NCBI GenBank assembly: GCA_949987695.1
Contig: OX465293.1
Location: 85,001,386-85,065,385 of the forward strand
From: Merzomyia westermanni
Lineage: Eukaryota; Arthropoda; Insecta; Diptera; Tephritidae
Direction: 5' to 3'
DNA length: 64,000 nucleotides
Position numbers and translations under genes: made by a program. The stretch's first letter is position 1. Every line of letters starts with the position of its first letter. Shown here piece by piece: positions 11,801 to 26,600 of the stretch. A model generated the notes under the pieces. The model searched no databases, had not been told where the DNA came from, and was given only the letters and a program-made list of their open reading frames with translations.

Positions 11801-14800
11801 TAAATCATGAAAATCCGAGCAAAACTATGGAAGTTATGGCCATTTGAAGTTAACTTTTCTTTAAACTCGATTTACTGCTAAACGGAGCGTCCTAGACCTA
11901 CCAAACTTTGCATTTTTTAAAATTGAGATATACTAGGAAAACTATACATTTTTGGAGAGGGCATTGCTTTAGCTATCCAATGGTACATAAATCATGAAAA
12001 TCCGAGCAAAACTATGGAAGTTATGGCCATTTGAAGTTCACTTTTCTTTAAACTCGATTTACTGCTAAACGGAGCGTCCTAGACCTACCAAACTTTGCAT
12101 TTTTTAAAATTGAGATATACCAGGAAAACTATACATTTTTGGAGAGGGCATTGCTTTAGCTATCCAATGGTACATAAATCATGAAAATCCGAGAAAACTA
12201 TGGAAGTTATGGCCATTTGAAGTTAACTTTTCTTTAAACTCGATTTACTGCTAAACGGAGCGTCCTAGACCTACCAAACTTTGCATTTTTTAAAATTGAG
12301 ATATACCAGGAAAACTATACATTTTTGGAAAGGGCATTGCTTTAGCTATCCAATGGTACATAAATCATGAAAATCCGAGCAAAACTATGGAAGTTATGGC
12401 CATTTGAAGTTAACTTTTCTTTAAACTCGATTTAATGCTAAACGGAGCGTCCTAGACCTACCAAACTTTGCATTTTTTAAAATTGAGATATACCAGGAAA
12501 ACTATACATTTTTGGAAAGGGCATTGCTTTAGCTATCCAATGGTACATAAATCATGAAAATCCGAGCAAAACTATGGAAGTTATGGCCATTTGAAGTTAA
12601 CTTTTCTTTAAACTCGATTTACTGCTAAACGGAGCGTCCTAGACCTACCAAACTTTGCATTTTTTAAAATTGAGATATACCAGGAAAAACTATACATTTT
12701 TGGAGAGGGCATTGCTTTAGCTATCCAATGGTACATAAATCATGAAATCCGAGCAAAACTATGGAAGTTATGGCCATTTGAAGTTAACTTTTCTTTAAAC
12801 TCGATTTACTGCTAAACGGAGCGTCCTAGACCTACCAAACTTTGCATTTTTTAAAATTGAGATATACCAGGAAAACTATACATTTTTGGAGAGGGCATTG
12901 CTTTAGCTATCCAATGGTACATAAATCATAAAAATCCGAGCAAAACTATGGAAGTTATGGCCATTTGAAGTTAACTTTTCTTTAAACTCGATTTACTGCT
13001 AAACGGAGCGTCCTAGACCTACCAAACTTTGCATTTTTTAAAATTGAGATATACCAGGAAAACTATACAATTTTGGAAAGGGCATTGCTTTAGCTATCCA
13101 ATGGTACATAAATCATGAAAATCCGAGCAAAACTATGGAAGTTATGGCCATTTGAAGTTAACTTTTCTTTAAATTCGATTTACTGCTAAACGGAGCGTCC
13201 TAGACCTACCAAACTTTGCATTTTTTTAAAATTGAGATATACCAGTAAAACTATACATTTTTGGAAAGGGCATTGCTTTAGCTATCCAATGGTACATAAA
13301 CCATGAAAATCCGAGCAAAACTGTGGAAGTTATGACCATTTGAAGTTAACTTTTCTTTAAATTCGATTTACTGCTAAACGGAGCGTCCTAGACCTACCAA
13401 ACTTTGCATTTTTTAAAATTGAGATATACCAGGAAAACTATACATTTTTGGAAAGGGCATTGCTTTAGCTATCCAATGGTACATAAAATCATGAAAATCC
13501 GAGCAAAACTATGGAAGTTATGGCCATTTGAAGTTAACTTTTCTTTAAATTCGATTTACTGCTAAACGGAGCGTCCTAGACCTACCAAACTTTGCATTTT
13601 TTAAAATTGAGATATACCAGGAAAACTATACATTTTTGGAAAGGGCATTGCTTTAGCTATCCAATGGTACATAAATCATGAAATCCGAGCAAAACTATGG
13701 AAGTTATGGCCATTTGAAGTTAACTTTTCTTTAATTCGATTTACTGCTAAACGGAGCGTCCTAGACCTACCAAACTTTGCATTTTTTAAAATTGAGATAT
13801 ACCAGGAAAACTATACATTTTTGGAAAGGGCATTGCTTTAGCTATCCAATGGTACATAAATCATGAAAATCCGAGCAAAACTATGGAAGTTATGGCCATT
13901 TGAAGTTAACTTTTCTTTAAACTCGATTTACTGCTAAACGGAGCGTCTTAGACCTACCAAACTTTGCATTTTTTAAAATTGAGATATACCAGGAAAACTA
14001 AAATTTTTGGAAAGGGCCATTGCTTTAGCTATCCAATGGTACATAAATCATGAAAATCCGAGCAAAACTATGGAAGTTATGGCCATTTGAAGTTAACTTT
14101 TCTTTAAACTCGATTTACTGCTAAACGGAGCGTCCTAGACCTACCAAACTTTGCATTTTTTTAAAATTGAGATATACCAGGAAAACTATACATTTTTGGA
14201 AAGGGCATTGCTTTAGCTATCCAATGGTACATAAATCATGAAAATCCGAGCAAAACTATGGAAGTTACGGCCATTTGAAGTTAACTTTTCTTTAAACTCG
14301 ATTTAATGCTAAACGGAGCGTCCTAGACCTACCAAACTTTGCATTTTTTAAAATTGAGATATACCAGGAAAACTATACATTTTTGGAAAGGGCATTGCTT
14401 TAGCTATCCAATGGTACATAAATCATGAAAATCCGAGCAAACTATGGAAGTTATGGCCATTTGAAGTTAACTTTTCTTTAAACTCGATTTACTGCTAAAC
14501 GGAGCGTCCTAGACCTACCAAACTTTGCATTTTTTAAAATTGAGATATACCAGGAAAACTATACATTTTTGGAGAGGGCATTGCTTTAGCTATCCAATGG
14601 TACATAAATCATGAAAATCCGAGCAAAACTATGGAAGTTATGGCCATTTGAAGTTAACTTTTCTTTAAACTCGATTTACTGCTAAACGGAGCGTCCTAGA
14701 CCTACCAAACTTTGCATTTTTTAAAATTGAGATATACCAGGAAAACTATACATTTTGGAAAGGGCATTGCTTTAAGCTATCCAATGGTACATAAATCATG

Positions 14801-15338
14801 AAAATCCGAGCAAAACTATGGAAGTTATGGCCATTTGAAGTTAACTTTTCTTTAAACTCGATTTACTGCTAAACGGAGCGTCCTAGACCTACCAAACTTT
14901 GCATTTTTTTAAAATTGAGATATACCAGGAAAACTATACATTTTTGAAAGGGCATTGCTTTAGCTATCCAATGGTACATAAATCATGAAAATCCGAGCAA
15001 AACTATGGAAGTTATGACCATTTGAAGTTAACTTTTCTTTAAACTCGATTTACTGCTAAACGGAGCGTCTTAGACCTACCAAACTTTGCATTTTTTAAAA
15101 TTGAGATATACCAGGAAAACTATACATTTTTGGAAAGGGCATTGCTTTAGCTATCCAATGGTACATAAATCATGAAAATCCGAGCAAAACTATGGAAGTT
15201 ATGGCCATTTGAAGTTAACTTTTCTTTAAACTCGATTTACTGCTAAACGGAGCGTCTTAGACCTACCAAACTTTGCATTTTTTTAAATTGAGATATACCA
15301 GGAAAACTATACATTTTTGGAAAGGGCATTGCTTTAGC
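5803..15338 (-). repeat. S2 zone B: indel-rich, fairly uniform monomers
   Basis: About 51 monomers are mostly of the CATAAATC, CTATGG, GGAAAGGGC, CTTTAGC type. TATGACC and TATGGCC alternate irregularly, and GGAGAGGGC becomes common from about 10080. Single-base indels in A, T, C and G runs occur through most of the zone (for example around 7960-7990, 8400, 10020 and 13730), so monomer spacing drifts by one or a few bases. From 15526 to 20162, by contrast, spacing fits exactly 24 full monomers plus one 148-bp monomer. Substitution variety is low, so these indels look more like consensus error than age, although array-edge decay cannot be excluded. Confidence 0.75.
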
Positions 15339-18290
15339 TATCCAATGGTACATAAATCATGAAAATCCGAGCAAAACTGTGGAAGTTATGGCCATTTGAA
15401 GTTAACTTTTCTTTAAACTCGATTTACTGCTAAACGGAGCGTCCTAGACCTACCAAACTTTGCATTTTTTAAAATTGATATATACCAGGAAAACTATACA
15501 TTTTTGGAGAGGGCATTGCTTTAGCTATCCAATGGTACATAAATCATGAAAATCCGAGCAAAACTGTGGAAGTTATGGCCATTTGAAGTTAACTTTTCTT
15601 TAAACTCGATTTACTGCTAAACGGAGCGTCCTAGACCTACCAAACATTGCATTTTTTAAAATTGAGATATACCAGGAAAACTATACATTTTTGGAGAGGG
15701 CATTGCTCTAGCTATCCAATGGTACATAAATCATGAAAATCCGAGCAAAACTGTGGAAGTTATGGCCATTTGAAGTTAACTTTTCTTTAAACTCGATTTA
15801 CTGCTAAACGGAGCGTCCTAGACCTACCAAACTTTGCATTTTTTAAAATTGAGATATACCAGGAAAACTATACATTTTTGGAGAGGGCATTGCTTTAGCT
15901 ATCCAATGGTACATAAATCATGAAAATCCGAGCAAAACTGTGGAAGTTATGGCCATTTGAAGTTAACTTTTCTTTAAACTCGATTTACTGCTAAACGGAG
16001 CGTCCTAGACCTAACAAACTTTGCATTTTTTAAAATTGAGATATACCAGGAAAACTATACATTTTTGGAGAGGGCATTGCTTTAGCTATCCAATGGTACA
16101 TAAATCATGAAAATCCGAGCAAAACTGTGGAAGTTATGGCCATTTGAAGTTAACTTTTCTTTAAACTCGATTTACTGCTAAACGGAGCGTCCTAGACCTA
16201 CCAAACTTTGCATTTTTTAAAATTGAGATATACCAGGAAAACTATACATTTTTGGAGAGGGCATTGCTTTAGCTATCCAATTGTACATAAATCATGAAAA
16301 TCCGAGCAAAACTGTGGAAGTTATGACCATTTGAAGTTAACTTTTCTTTAAACTCTATTTACTGCTAAACGGAGCGTCCTAGACCTACCAAACTTTGCAT
16401 TTTTTAAAATTGAGATATACCAGGAAAACTATACATTTTTGGAGAGGGCATTGCTTTAGCTATCCAATTGTACATAAATCATGAAAATCCGAGCAAAACT
16501 ATGGAAGTTATGGCCATTTGAAGTTAACTTTTCTTTAAACTCGATTTACTGCTAAACGGAGCGTCCTAGACCTACCAAACTTTGCATTTTTTAAAATTGA
16601 GATATACCAGGAAAACTATACATTTTTGGAAAGGGCATTGCTTTAGCTATCCAATGGTACATAAATCATGAAAATCCGAGCAAAACTATGGAAGTTATGG
16701 CCATTTGAAGTTAACTTTTCTTTAAACTCGATTTACTGCTAAACGGAGCGTCCTAGACCTACCAAACTTTGCATTTTTTAAAATTGAGATATACCAGGAA
16801 AACTATACATTTTTGGAAAGGGCATTGCTTTAGCTATCCAATGGTACATAAATCATGAAAATCCGAGCAAAACTATGGAAGTTATGGCCATTTGAAGTTA
16901 ACTTTTCTTTAAACTCGATTTACTGCTAAACGGAGCGTCTTAGACCTACCAAACTTTGCATTTTTTAAAATTGAGATATACCAGGAAAACTATACATTTT
17001 TGGAAAGGGCATTGCTTTAGCTATCCAATGGTACATAAATCATGAAAATCCGAGCAAAACTATGGAAGTTATGGCCATTTGAAGTTAACTTTTCTTTAAA
17101 CTCGATTTACTGCTAAACGGAGCGTCCTAGACCTACCAAACTTTGCATTTTTTAAAATTGAGATATACCAGGAAAACTATACATTTTTGGAAAGGGCATT
17201 GCTTTAGCTATCCAATGGTACATAAATCATGAAAATCCGAGCAAAACTGTGGAAGTTATGGCCATTTGAAGTTAACTTTTCTTTAAACTCGATTTACTGC
17301 TAAACGGAGCGTCCTAGACCTACCAAACTTTGCATTTTTTAAAATTGATATATACCAGGAAAACTATACATTTTTGGAGAGGGCATTGCTTTAGCTATCC
17401 AATGGTACATAAATCATGAAAATCCGAGCAAAACTGTGGAAGTTATGGCCATTTGAAGTTAACTTTTCTTTAAACTCGATTTACTGCTAAACGGAGCGTC
17501 CTAGACCTACCAAACATTGCATTTTTTAAAATTGAGATATACCAGGAAAACTATACATTTTTGGAGAGGGCATTGCTCTAGCTATCCAATGGTACATAAA
17601 TCATGAAAATCCGAGCAAAACTGTGGAAGTTATGGCCATTTGAAGTTAACTTTTCTTTAAACTCGATTTACTGCTAAACGGAGCGTCCTAGACCTACCAA
17701 ACTTTGCATTTTTTAAAATTGAGATATACCAGGAAAACTATACATTTTTGGAGAGGGCATTGCTTTAGCTATCCAATGGTACATAAATCATGAAAATCCG
17801 AGCAAAACTGTGGAAGTTATGGCCATTTGAAGTTAACTTTTCTTTAAACTCGATTTACTGCTAAACGGAGCGTCCTAGACCTACCAAACTTTGCATTTTT
17901 TAAAATTGATATATACCAGGAAAACTATACATTTTTGGAGAGGGCATTGCTTTAGCTATCCAATGGTACATAAATCATGAAAATCCGAGCAAAACTGTGG
18001 AAGTTATGGCCATTTGAAGTTAACTTTTCTTTAAACTCGATTTACTGCTAAACGGAGCGTCCTAGACCTACCAAACTTTGCATTTTTTAAAATTGAGATA
18101 TACCAGGAAAACTATACATTTTTGGAGAGGGCATTGCTTTAGCTATCCAATTGTACATAAATCATGAAAATCCGAGCAAAACTGTGGAAGTTATGACCAT
18201 TTGAAGTTAACTTTTCTTTAAACTCGATTTACTGCTAAACGGAGCGTCCTAGACCTACCAAACTTTGCATTTTTTAAAATTGAGATATAC
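15060..18290 (-). repeat. Tandem duplication of a 10-monomer (1870-bp) block
   Basis: Rare variants recur at an offset of exactly 1870 bp (10 x 187). GCGTCT occurs at 15065 and 16935, CATTGC at 15645 and 17515, CATTGCTCTA at 15701 and 17571, and CCAATTGTAC with its variant bases at 16281 and 18151. The two copies are in tandem and the repeat extends for about 1.7 periods. This is the signature of a block amplified by unequal exchange inside the array. Confidence 0.85.
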
Positions 18291-19265
18291 CAGGAAAACT
18301 ATACATTTTTGGAGAGGGCATTGCTCTAGCTATCCAATGGTACATAAATCATGAAAATCCGAGCAAAACTGTGGAAGTTATGGCCATTTGAAGTTAACTT
18401 TTCTTTAAACTCTATTTACTGCTAAACGGAGCGTCCTAGACCTACCAAACATTGCATTTTTTAAAATTGAGATATACCAGGAAAACTATACATTTTTGGG
18501 AAGGGCATTGCTCTAGCTATCCAATGGTACATAAATCATGAAAATCCGAGCAAAACTGTGGAAGTTATGGCCATTTGAAGTTAACTTTTCTTTGAACTCG
18601 ATTTACTGCTAAACGGAGCGTCCTAGAACTACCAAACTTTGCATTTTTTAAAATTGAGATATACCAGGAAAACTATACATTTTTGGAGAGGGCATTGCTC
18701 TAGCTATACAATGGTACATAAATCATGAAAATCCGAGCAAAACTGTGGAAGTTATGGCCATTTGAAGTTAACTTTTCTTTAAACTCGATTTACTGCTAAA
18801 CGGAGCGTCCTAGACCTACCAAACTTTGCATTTTTTAAAATTGATATATACCAGGAAAACTATACATTTTTGGAGAGGGCATTGCTCTAGCTATCCAATG
18901 GTACATAAATCATGAAAATCCGAGCAAAACTGTGGAAGTTATGGCCATTTGAAGTTAACTTTTCTTTAAACTCGATTTACTGCTAAACGGAGCGTCCTAG
19001 ACCTACCAAACTTTGCATTTTTTAAAATTGATATATACCAGGAAAACTATACATTTTTGGAGAGGGCATTGCTCTAGCTATCCAATGGTACATAAATCAT
19101 GAAAATCCGAGCAAAACTATGGAAGTTATGGCCATTTGAAGTTAACTTTTCTTTAAACTCGATTTACTGCTAAACGGAGCGTCCTAGAACTACCAAACTT
19201 TGCATTTTTTAAAATTGAGATATACCAGGAAAACTATAAATTTTTGGAGAGGGCATTGCTCTAGC

Positions 19266-19413
19266 TGTGGAAGTTATGGCCATTTGAAGTTAACTTTTCT
19301 TTAAACTCGATTTACTGCTAAACGGAGCGTCCAAGACCTACCAAACTTTGCATTTTTTAAAATTGAGATATACCAGGAAAACTATACATTTTTGGAGAGG
19401 GCATTGCTCTAGC
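19266..19413 (-). repeat. Shortened S2 monomer, 148 bp (39-bp deletion), copy 1
   Basis: Here GCTCTAGC runs straight into TGTGGAAG. The 39 bases of the normal monomer from TATCCAATGG through GCAAAAC are missing. The breakpoints share only CT, so the deletion looks like a microhomology or slippage event. It removes much of the 72-bp box shared with S1. The following monomer boundary at 19414 confirms the 148-bp length. Confidence 0.95.
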
Positions 19414-20099
19414 TATCCAATGGGACATAAATCATGAAAATCCGAGCAAAACTGTGGAAGTTATGGCCATTTGAAGTTAACTTTTCTTTAAACTCGATTT
19501 ACTGCTAAACGGAGCGTCCTAGACCTACCAAACTTTGCATTTTTTAAAATTGAGATATACCAGGAAAACTATACATTTTTGGAGAGGGCATTGCTCTAGC
19601 TATCCAATGGTACATAAATCATGAAAATCCGAGCAAAACTGTGGAAGTTATGGCCATTTGAAGTTAACTTTTCTTTAAACTCTATTTACTGCTAAACGGA
19701 GCGTCCTAGACCTACCAAACATTGCATTTTTTAAAATTGAGATATACCAGGAAAACTATACATTTTTGGGAAGGGCATTGCTCTAGCTATCCAATGGTAC
19801 ATAAATCATGAAAATCCGAGCAAAACTGTGGAAGTTATGGCCATTTGAAGTTAACTTTTCTTTAAACTCGATTTACTGCTAAACGGAGCGTCCTAGAACT
19901 ACCAAACTTTGCATTTTTTAAAATTGAGATATACCAGGAAAACTATACATTTTTGGAGAGGGCATTGCTCTAGCTATACAATGGTACATAAATCATGAAA
20001 ATCCGAGCAAAACTGTGGAAGTTATGGCCATTTGAAGTTAACTTTTCTTTAAACTCGATTTACTGCTAAACGGAGCGTCCTAGACCTACCAAACTTTGC

Positions 20100-22250
20100 A
20101 TTTTTTAAAATTGAGATATACCAGGAAAACTATACATTTTTGGAGAGGGCATTGCTCTAGCTATCCAATGGGACATAAATCATGAAAATCCGGGCAAAAC
20201 TGTGGAAGTTATGGCCATTTGAAGTTAACTTTTCTTTAAACTCGATTTACTGCTAAACGGAGCGTCCTAGACCTACCAAACTTTGCATTTTTTAAAATTG
20301 AGATATACCAGGAAAACTATACATTTTTGGAGAGGGCATTGCTCTAGCTATCCAATGGTACATAAATCATGAAAATCCGAGCAAAACTGTGGAAGTTATG
20401 GCCATTTGAAGTTAACTTTTCTTTAAACTCTATTTACTGCTAAACGGAGCGTCCTAGACCTACCAAACATTGCATTTTTTAAAATTGAGATATACCAGGA
20501 AAACTATACATTTTTGGAGAGGGCATTGCTCTAGCTATCCAATGGTACATAAATCATGAAAATCCGAGAAAAACTGTGGAAGTTATGGCCATTTGAAGTT
20601 AACTTTTCTTTAAACTCTATTTACTGCTAAACGGAGCGTCCTAGACCTACCAAACATTGCATTTTTTAAAATTGAGATATACCAGGAAAACTATACATTT
20701 TTGGAGAGGGCATTGCTCTAGCTATCCAATGGTACATAAATCATGAAAATCCGAGCAAAACTGTGGAAGTTATGGCCATTTGAAGTTACCTTTTCTTTAA
20801 ACTCGATTTACTGCTAAACGGAGCGTCCTAGACCTACCAAACTTTGCATTTTTTAAAATTGAGATATACCAGGAAAACTATACATTTTTGGAGAGGGCAT
20901 TGCTCTAGCTATCCAATGGTACATAAATCATGAAAATCCGAGAAAAACTATGGAAGTTATGGCCATTTGAAGTTAACTTTTCTTTAAACTCGATTTACTG
21001 CTAAACGGAGCGTCCTAGAACTACCAAACTTTGCATTTTTTAAAATTGAGATATACCAGGAAAACTATACATTTTTGGAGAGGGCATTGCTCTAGCTATC
21101 CAATGGTACATAAATCATGAAAATCCGAGCAAAACTGTGGAAGTTATGGCCATTTGAAGTTAACTTTTCTTTAAACTCGATTTACTGCTAAACGGAGCGT
21201 CCTAGACCTACCAAACTTTGCATTTTTTAAAATTGAGATATACCAGGAAAACTATACATTTTTGGAGAGGGCATTGCTCTAGCTATCCAATGGTACATAA
21301 ATCATGAAAATCCGAGCAAAACTGTGGAAGTTATGGCCATTTGAAGTTAACTTTTCTTTAAACTCGATTTACTGCTAAACGGAGCGTCCTAGACCTACCA
21401 AACTTTGCATTTTTTAAAATTGAGATATACCAGGAAAACTATACATTTTTGGAGAGGGCATTGCTCTAGCTATCCAATGGTACATAAATCATGAAAATCC
21501 GAGCAAAACTGTGGAAGTTATGGCCATTTGAAGTTAACTTTTCTTTAAACTCTATTTACTGCTAAACGGAGCGTCCTAGACCTACCAAACATTGCATTTT
21601 TTAAAATTGAGATATACCAGGAAAACTATACATTTTTGGAGAGGGCATTGCTCTAGCTATCCAATGGTACATAAATCATGAAAATCCGAGCAAAACTGTG
21701 GAAGTTATGGCCATTTGAAGTTAACTTTTCTTTAAACTCTATTTACTGCTAAACGGAGCGTCCTAGACCTACCAAACATTGCATTTTTTAAAATTGAGAT
21801 ATACCAGGAAAACTATACATTTTTGGAGAGGGCATTGCTCTAGCTATCCAATGGTACATAAATCATGAAAATCCGAGCAAAACTGTGGAAGTTATGGCCA
21901 TTTGAAGTTACCTTTTCTTTAAACTCGATTTACTGCTAAACGGAGCGTCCTAGACCTACCAAACTTTGCATTTTTTAAAATTGAGATATACCAGGAAAAC
22001 TATACATTTTTGGAGAGGGCATTGCTCTAGCTATCCAATGGTACATAAATCATGAAAATCCGAGAAAAACTATGGAAGTTATGGCCATTTGAAGTTAACT
22101 TTTCTTTAAACTCGATTTACTGCTAAACGGAGCGTCCTAGAACTACCAAACTTTGCATTTTTTAAAATTGAGATATACCAGGAAAACTATACATTTTTGG
22201 AGAGGGCATTGCTCTAGCTATCCAATGGTACATAAATCATGAAAATCCGA
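20100..22250 (-). repeat. Nested 6-monomer (1122-bp) duplication
   Basis: The rare TTACC variant occurs at 20786 and 21908, 1122 bp (6 x 187) apart. Around both, the same succession appears: two CAAACATTGC/TCTATTTA monomers, the TTACC monomer, a GAGAAAAAC/CTATGG monomer, then a TAGAACTACC monomer. It lies wholly inside the 4.83-kb block and is present again in that block's second copy, so it predates the larger duplication. Confidence 0.8.
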
Positions 22251-22966
22251 GCAAAACTGTGGAAGTTATGGCCATTTGAAGTTAACTTTTCTTTAAACTC
22301 GATTTACTGCTAAACGGAGCGTCCTAGACCTACCAAACTTTGCATTTTTTAAAATTGAGATATACCAGGAAAACTATACATTTTTGGAGAGGGCATTGCT
22401 TTAGCTATCCAATTGTACATAAATCATGAAAATCCGAGCAAAACTGTGGAAGTTATGACCATTTGAAGTTAACTTTTCTTTAAACTCTATTTACTGCTAA
22501 ACGGAGCGTCCTAGACCTACCAAACATTGCATTTTTTAAAATTGAAATATACCAGGAAAACTATACATTTTTGGAGAGGGCATTGCTCTAGCTATCCAAT
22601 GGTACATAAATCATGAAAATCCGAGCAAAACTGTGGAAGTTATGGCCATTTGAAGTTAACTTTTCTTTAAACTCGATTTACTGCTAAACGGAGCGTCCTA
22701 GACCTACCAAACTTTGCATTTTTTAAAATTGAGATATACCAGGAAAACTATACATTTTTGGAGAGGGCATTGCTCTAGCTATCCAATGGTACATAAATCA
22801 TGAAAATCCGAGCAAAACTATGGAAGTTATGGCCATTTGGAGTTAACTTTTCTTTAAACTCGATTTACTGCTAAACGGAGCGTCCTAGAACTACCAAACT
22901 TTGCATTTTTTAAAATTGAGATATACCAGGAAAACTATACATTTTTGGAGAGGGCATTGCTCTAGC

Positions 22967-23114
22967 TGTGGAAGTTATGGCCATTTGAAGTTAACTTTTC
23001 TTTAAACTCGATTTACTGCTAAACGGAGCGTCCAAGACCTACCAAACTTTGCATTTTTTAAAATTGAGATATACCAGGAAAACTATACATTTTTGGAGAG
23101 GGCATTGCTCTAGC
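22967..23114 (-). repeat. Shortened S2 monomer, 148 bp (39-bp deletion), copy 2
   Basis: This has the same GCTCTAGC-to-TGTGG junction as at 19266. It lies 3701 bp after the first, which equals 19 x 187 + 148 exactly. The next monomers share the unusual GCGTCCAAGACC and CCAATGGGAC variants with those after copy 1, so the two are copies by descent rather than independent deletions. Confidence 0.95.
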
Positions 23115-23639
23115 TATCCAATGGGACATAAATCATGAAAATCCGAGCAAAACTGTGGAAGTTATGGCCATTTGAAGTTAACTTTTCTTTAAACTCGATT
23201 TACTGCTAAACGGAGCGTCCTAGACCTACCAAACTTTGCATTTTTTAAAATTGAGATATACCAGGAAAACTATACATTTTTGGAGAGGGCATTGCTCTAG
23301 CTATCCAATGGTACATAAATCATGAAAATCCGAGCAAAACTGTGGAAGTTATGGCCATTTGAAGTTAACTTTTCTTTAAACTCTATTTACTGCTAAACGG
23401 AGCGTCCTAGACCTACCAAACATTGCATTTTTTAAAATTGAGATATACCAGGAAAACTATACATTTTTGGGAAGGGCATTGCTCTAGCTATCCAATGGTA
23501 CATAAATCATGAAAATCCGAGCAAAACTGTGGAAGTTATGGCCATTTGAAGTTAACTTTTCTTTAAACTCGATTTACTGCTAAACGGAGCGTCCTAGAAC
23601 TACCAAACTTTGCATTTTTTAAAATTGAGATATACCAGG

Positions 23640-26600
23640 AAAACTATACATTTTTGGAGAGGGGCATTGCTCTAGCTATACAATGGTACATAAATCATGA
23701 AAATCCGAGCAAAACTGTGGAAGTTATGGCCATTTGAAGTTAACTTTTCTTTAAACTCGATTTACTGCTAAACGGAGCGTCCTAGACCTACCAAACTTTG
23801 CATTTTTTAAAATTGAGAATATACCAGGAAAACTATACATTTTTGGAAAGGGCATTGCTTTAGCTATCCAATGGTACATAAATCATGAAAATCCGAGCAA
23901 AACTATGGAAGTTATGGCCATTTGAAGTTAACTTTTCTTTAAACTCGATTTACTGCTAAACGGAGCGTCCTAGACTACCAAACTTTGCATTTTTTAAAAT
24001 TGAGATATACCAGGAAAACTATACATTTTTGGAGAGGGCATTGCTTTAGCTATCCAATGGTACATAAATCATGAAAATCCGAGCAAAACTGTGGAAGTTA
24101 TGGCCATTTGAAGTTAACTTTTCTTTAAACTCGATTTACTGCTAAACGGAGCGTCCTAGAACTACCAAACTTTGCATTTTTTAAAATTGAGATATACCAG
24201 GAAAACTATACATTTTTGGAAAGGGCATTGCTTTAGCTATCCAATGGTACATAAATCATGAAAATCCGAGCAAAACTATGGAAGTTATGGCCATTTGAAG
24301 TTAACTTTTCTTTAAACTCGATTTACTGCTAAACGGAGCGTCCTAGACCTACCAAACTTTGCATTTTTTAAAATTGAGATATACCAGGGAAAACTATACA
24401 TTTTTGGAGAGGGCATTGCTCTAGCTATCCAATGGTACATAAATCATGAAAATCCGAGCAAAACTGTGGAAGTTATGGCCATTTGAAGTTAACTTTTCTT
24501 TAAACTCTATTTACTGCTAAACGGAGCGTCCGTAGACCTACCAAACATTGCATTTTTTAAAATTGAGATATACCAGGAAAACTATACATTTTTGGGAAGG
24601 GCATTGCTCTAGCTATCCAATGGTACATAAATCATGAAAATCCGAGCAAAACTGTGGAAGTTATGGCCATTTGAAGTTAACTTTTCTTTAAACTCGATTT
24701 AACTGCTAAACGGAGCGTCCTAGAACTACCAAACTTTGCATTTTTTAAAATTGAGATATACCAGGAAAACTATACATTTTTGGAGAGGGCATTGCTCTAG
24801 CTATACAATGGTACATAAATCATGAAAATCCGAGCAAAACTGTGGAAGTTATGGCCATTTGAAGTTAACTTTTCTTTAAACTCGATTACTGCTAAACGGA
24901 GCGTCCCTAGACCTACCAAACTTTGCATTTTTTAAAATTGAGATATACCAGGAAAAACTATACATTTTTGGAGAGGGCATTGCTCTAGCTATCCAAATGG
25001 GACATAAATCATGAAAATCCGGGCAAAACTGTGGAAGTTATGGCCATTTGAAGTTAACTTTTCTTTTAAACTCGATTTACTGCTAAACGGAGCGTCTAGA
25101 CCTACCAAACTTTGCATTTTTAAAATTGAGATATACCAGGAAAACTATACATTTTTGGAGAGGGCATTGCTCTAGCTATCCAATGGTACATAAATCATGA
25201 AAATCCGAGCAAAACTGTGGAAGTTATGGCCATTTGAAGTTAACTTTTCTTTAAACTCTATTTACTGCTAAACGGAGCGTCCTAGACCTACCAAACATTG
25301 CATTTTTTAAAATTGAGATATACCAGGGAAAACTATACATTTTTGGAGAGGGCATTGCTCTAGCTATCCAATGGTACATAAATCATGAAAATCCGAGAAA
25401 AACTGTGGAAGTTATGGCCATTTGAAGTTAACTTTTCTTTAAACTCTATTTACTGCTAAACGGAGCGTCCTAGACCTACCAAACATTGCATTTTTTAAAA
25501 TTGAGATATACCAGGAAAACTATACATTTTTGGAGGAGGGCATTGCTCTAGCTATCCAATGGTACATAAATCATGAAAATCCGAGCAAAACTGTGGAAGT
25601 TATGGCCATTTGAAGTTACCTTTTCTTTAAACTCGATTTACTGCTAAACGGAGCGTCCTAGACCTACCAAACTTTGCATTTTTTAAAATTGAGATATACC
25701 AGGAAAACTATACATTTTTGGAGAGGGCATTGCTCTAGCTATCCAATGGTACATAAATCATGAAATCCGAGCAAAACTATGGAAGTTATGGCCATTTGAA
25801 GTTAACTTTTCTTTAAACTCGATTTACTGCTAAACGGAGCGTCCTAGAACTACCAAACTTTGCATTTTTTAAAATTGAGATATACCAGGAAAACTATACA
25901 TTTTTGGAGAGGCATTGCTCTAGCTATCCAATGGTACATAAATCATGAATTTCCGAGCAAAACTGTGGAAGTTATGGCCATTTGAAGTTAACTTTTCTTT
26001 AAACTCGATTTACTGCTAAACGGAGCGTCCTAGACCTACCAAACTTTGCATTTTTTAAAATTGAGATATACCAGGAAAACTATACATTTTTGGAGAGGGC
26101 ATTGCTCTAGCTATCCAATGGTACATAAATCATGAAAATCCGAGCAAAACTGTGGAAGTTATGGCCATTTGAAGTTAACTTTTCTTTAAACTCGATTTAC
26201 TGCTAAACGGAGCGTCCTAGACCTACAAACTTTGCATTTTTTAAATTGAGATATACCAGGAAAACTATACATTTTTGGAGAGGGCATTGCTCTAGCTTCT
26301 AGCTATCCAATGGTACATAAATCATGAAAATCCGAGCAAAACTGTGGAAGTTATGGCCATTTGAAGTTAACTTTTCTTTAAACTCTATTTACTGCTAAAC
26401 GGAGCGTCCTAGACCTACCAAACATTGCATTTTTTAAAATTGAGATATACCAGGAAAACTATACATTTTTGGAGAGGGCATTGCTCTAGCTATCCAATGG
26501 TACATAAATCATGAAAATCCGAGCAAAACTGTGGAAGTTATGGCCATTTGAAGTTAACTTTTCTTTAAACTCTATTTACTGCTAAACGGAGCGTCCTAGA

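Larger units (their letters stand above)
19600..23700 (-). repeat. Block copy 1 of a roughly 4.83-kb (26-monomer) duplication
   Basis: Rare markers here recur 4829-4835 bp downstream in the same order. CGGGC is at 20191 and 25020, GAGAAAAAC at 20566 and 25395, TTACC (for TTAAC) at 20786/21908 and 25616/26741, TTGAAAT at 22542 and 27377, and the 39-bp deletion junction at 22966 and 27801. The expected spacing for 25 full monomers plus one 148-bp monomer is 4823; the excess of 6-12 comes from single-base insertions in and near the downstream copy. Block ends are approximate. Confidence 0.85.
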
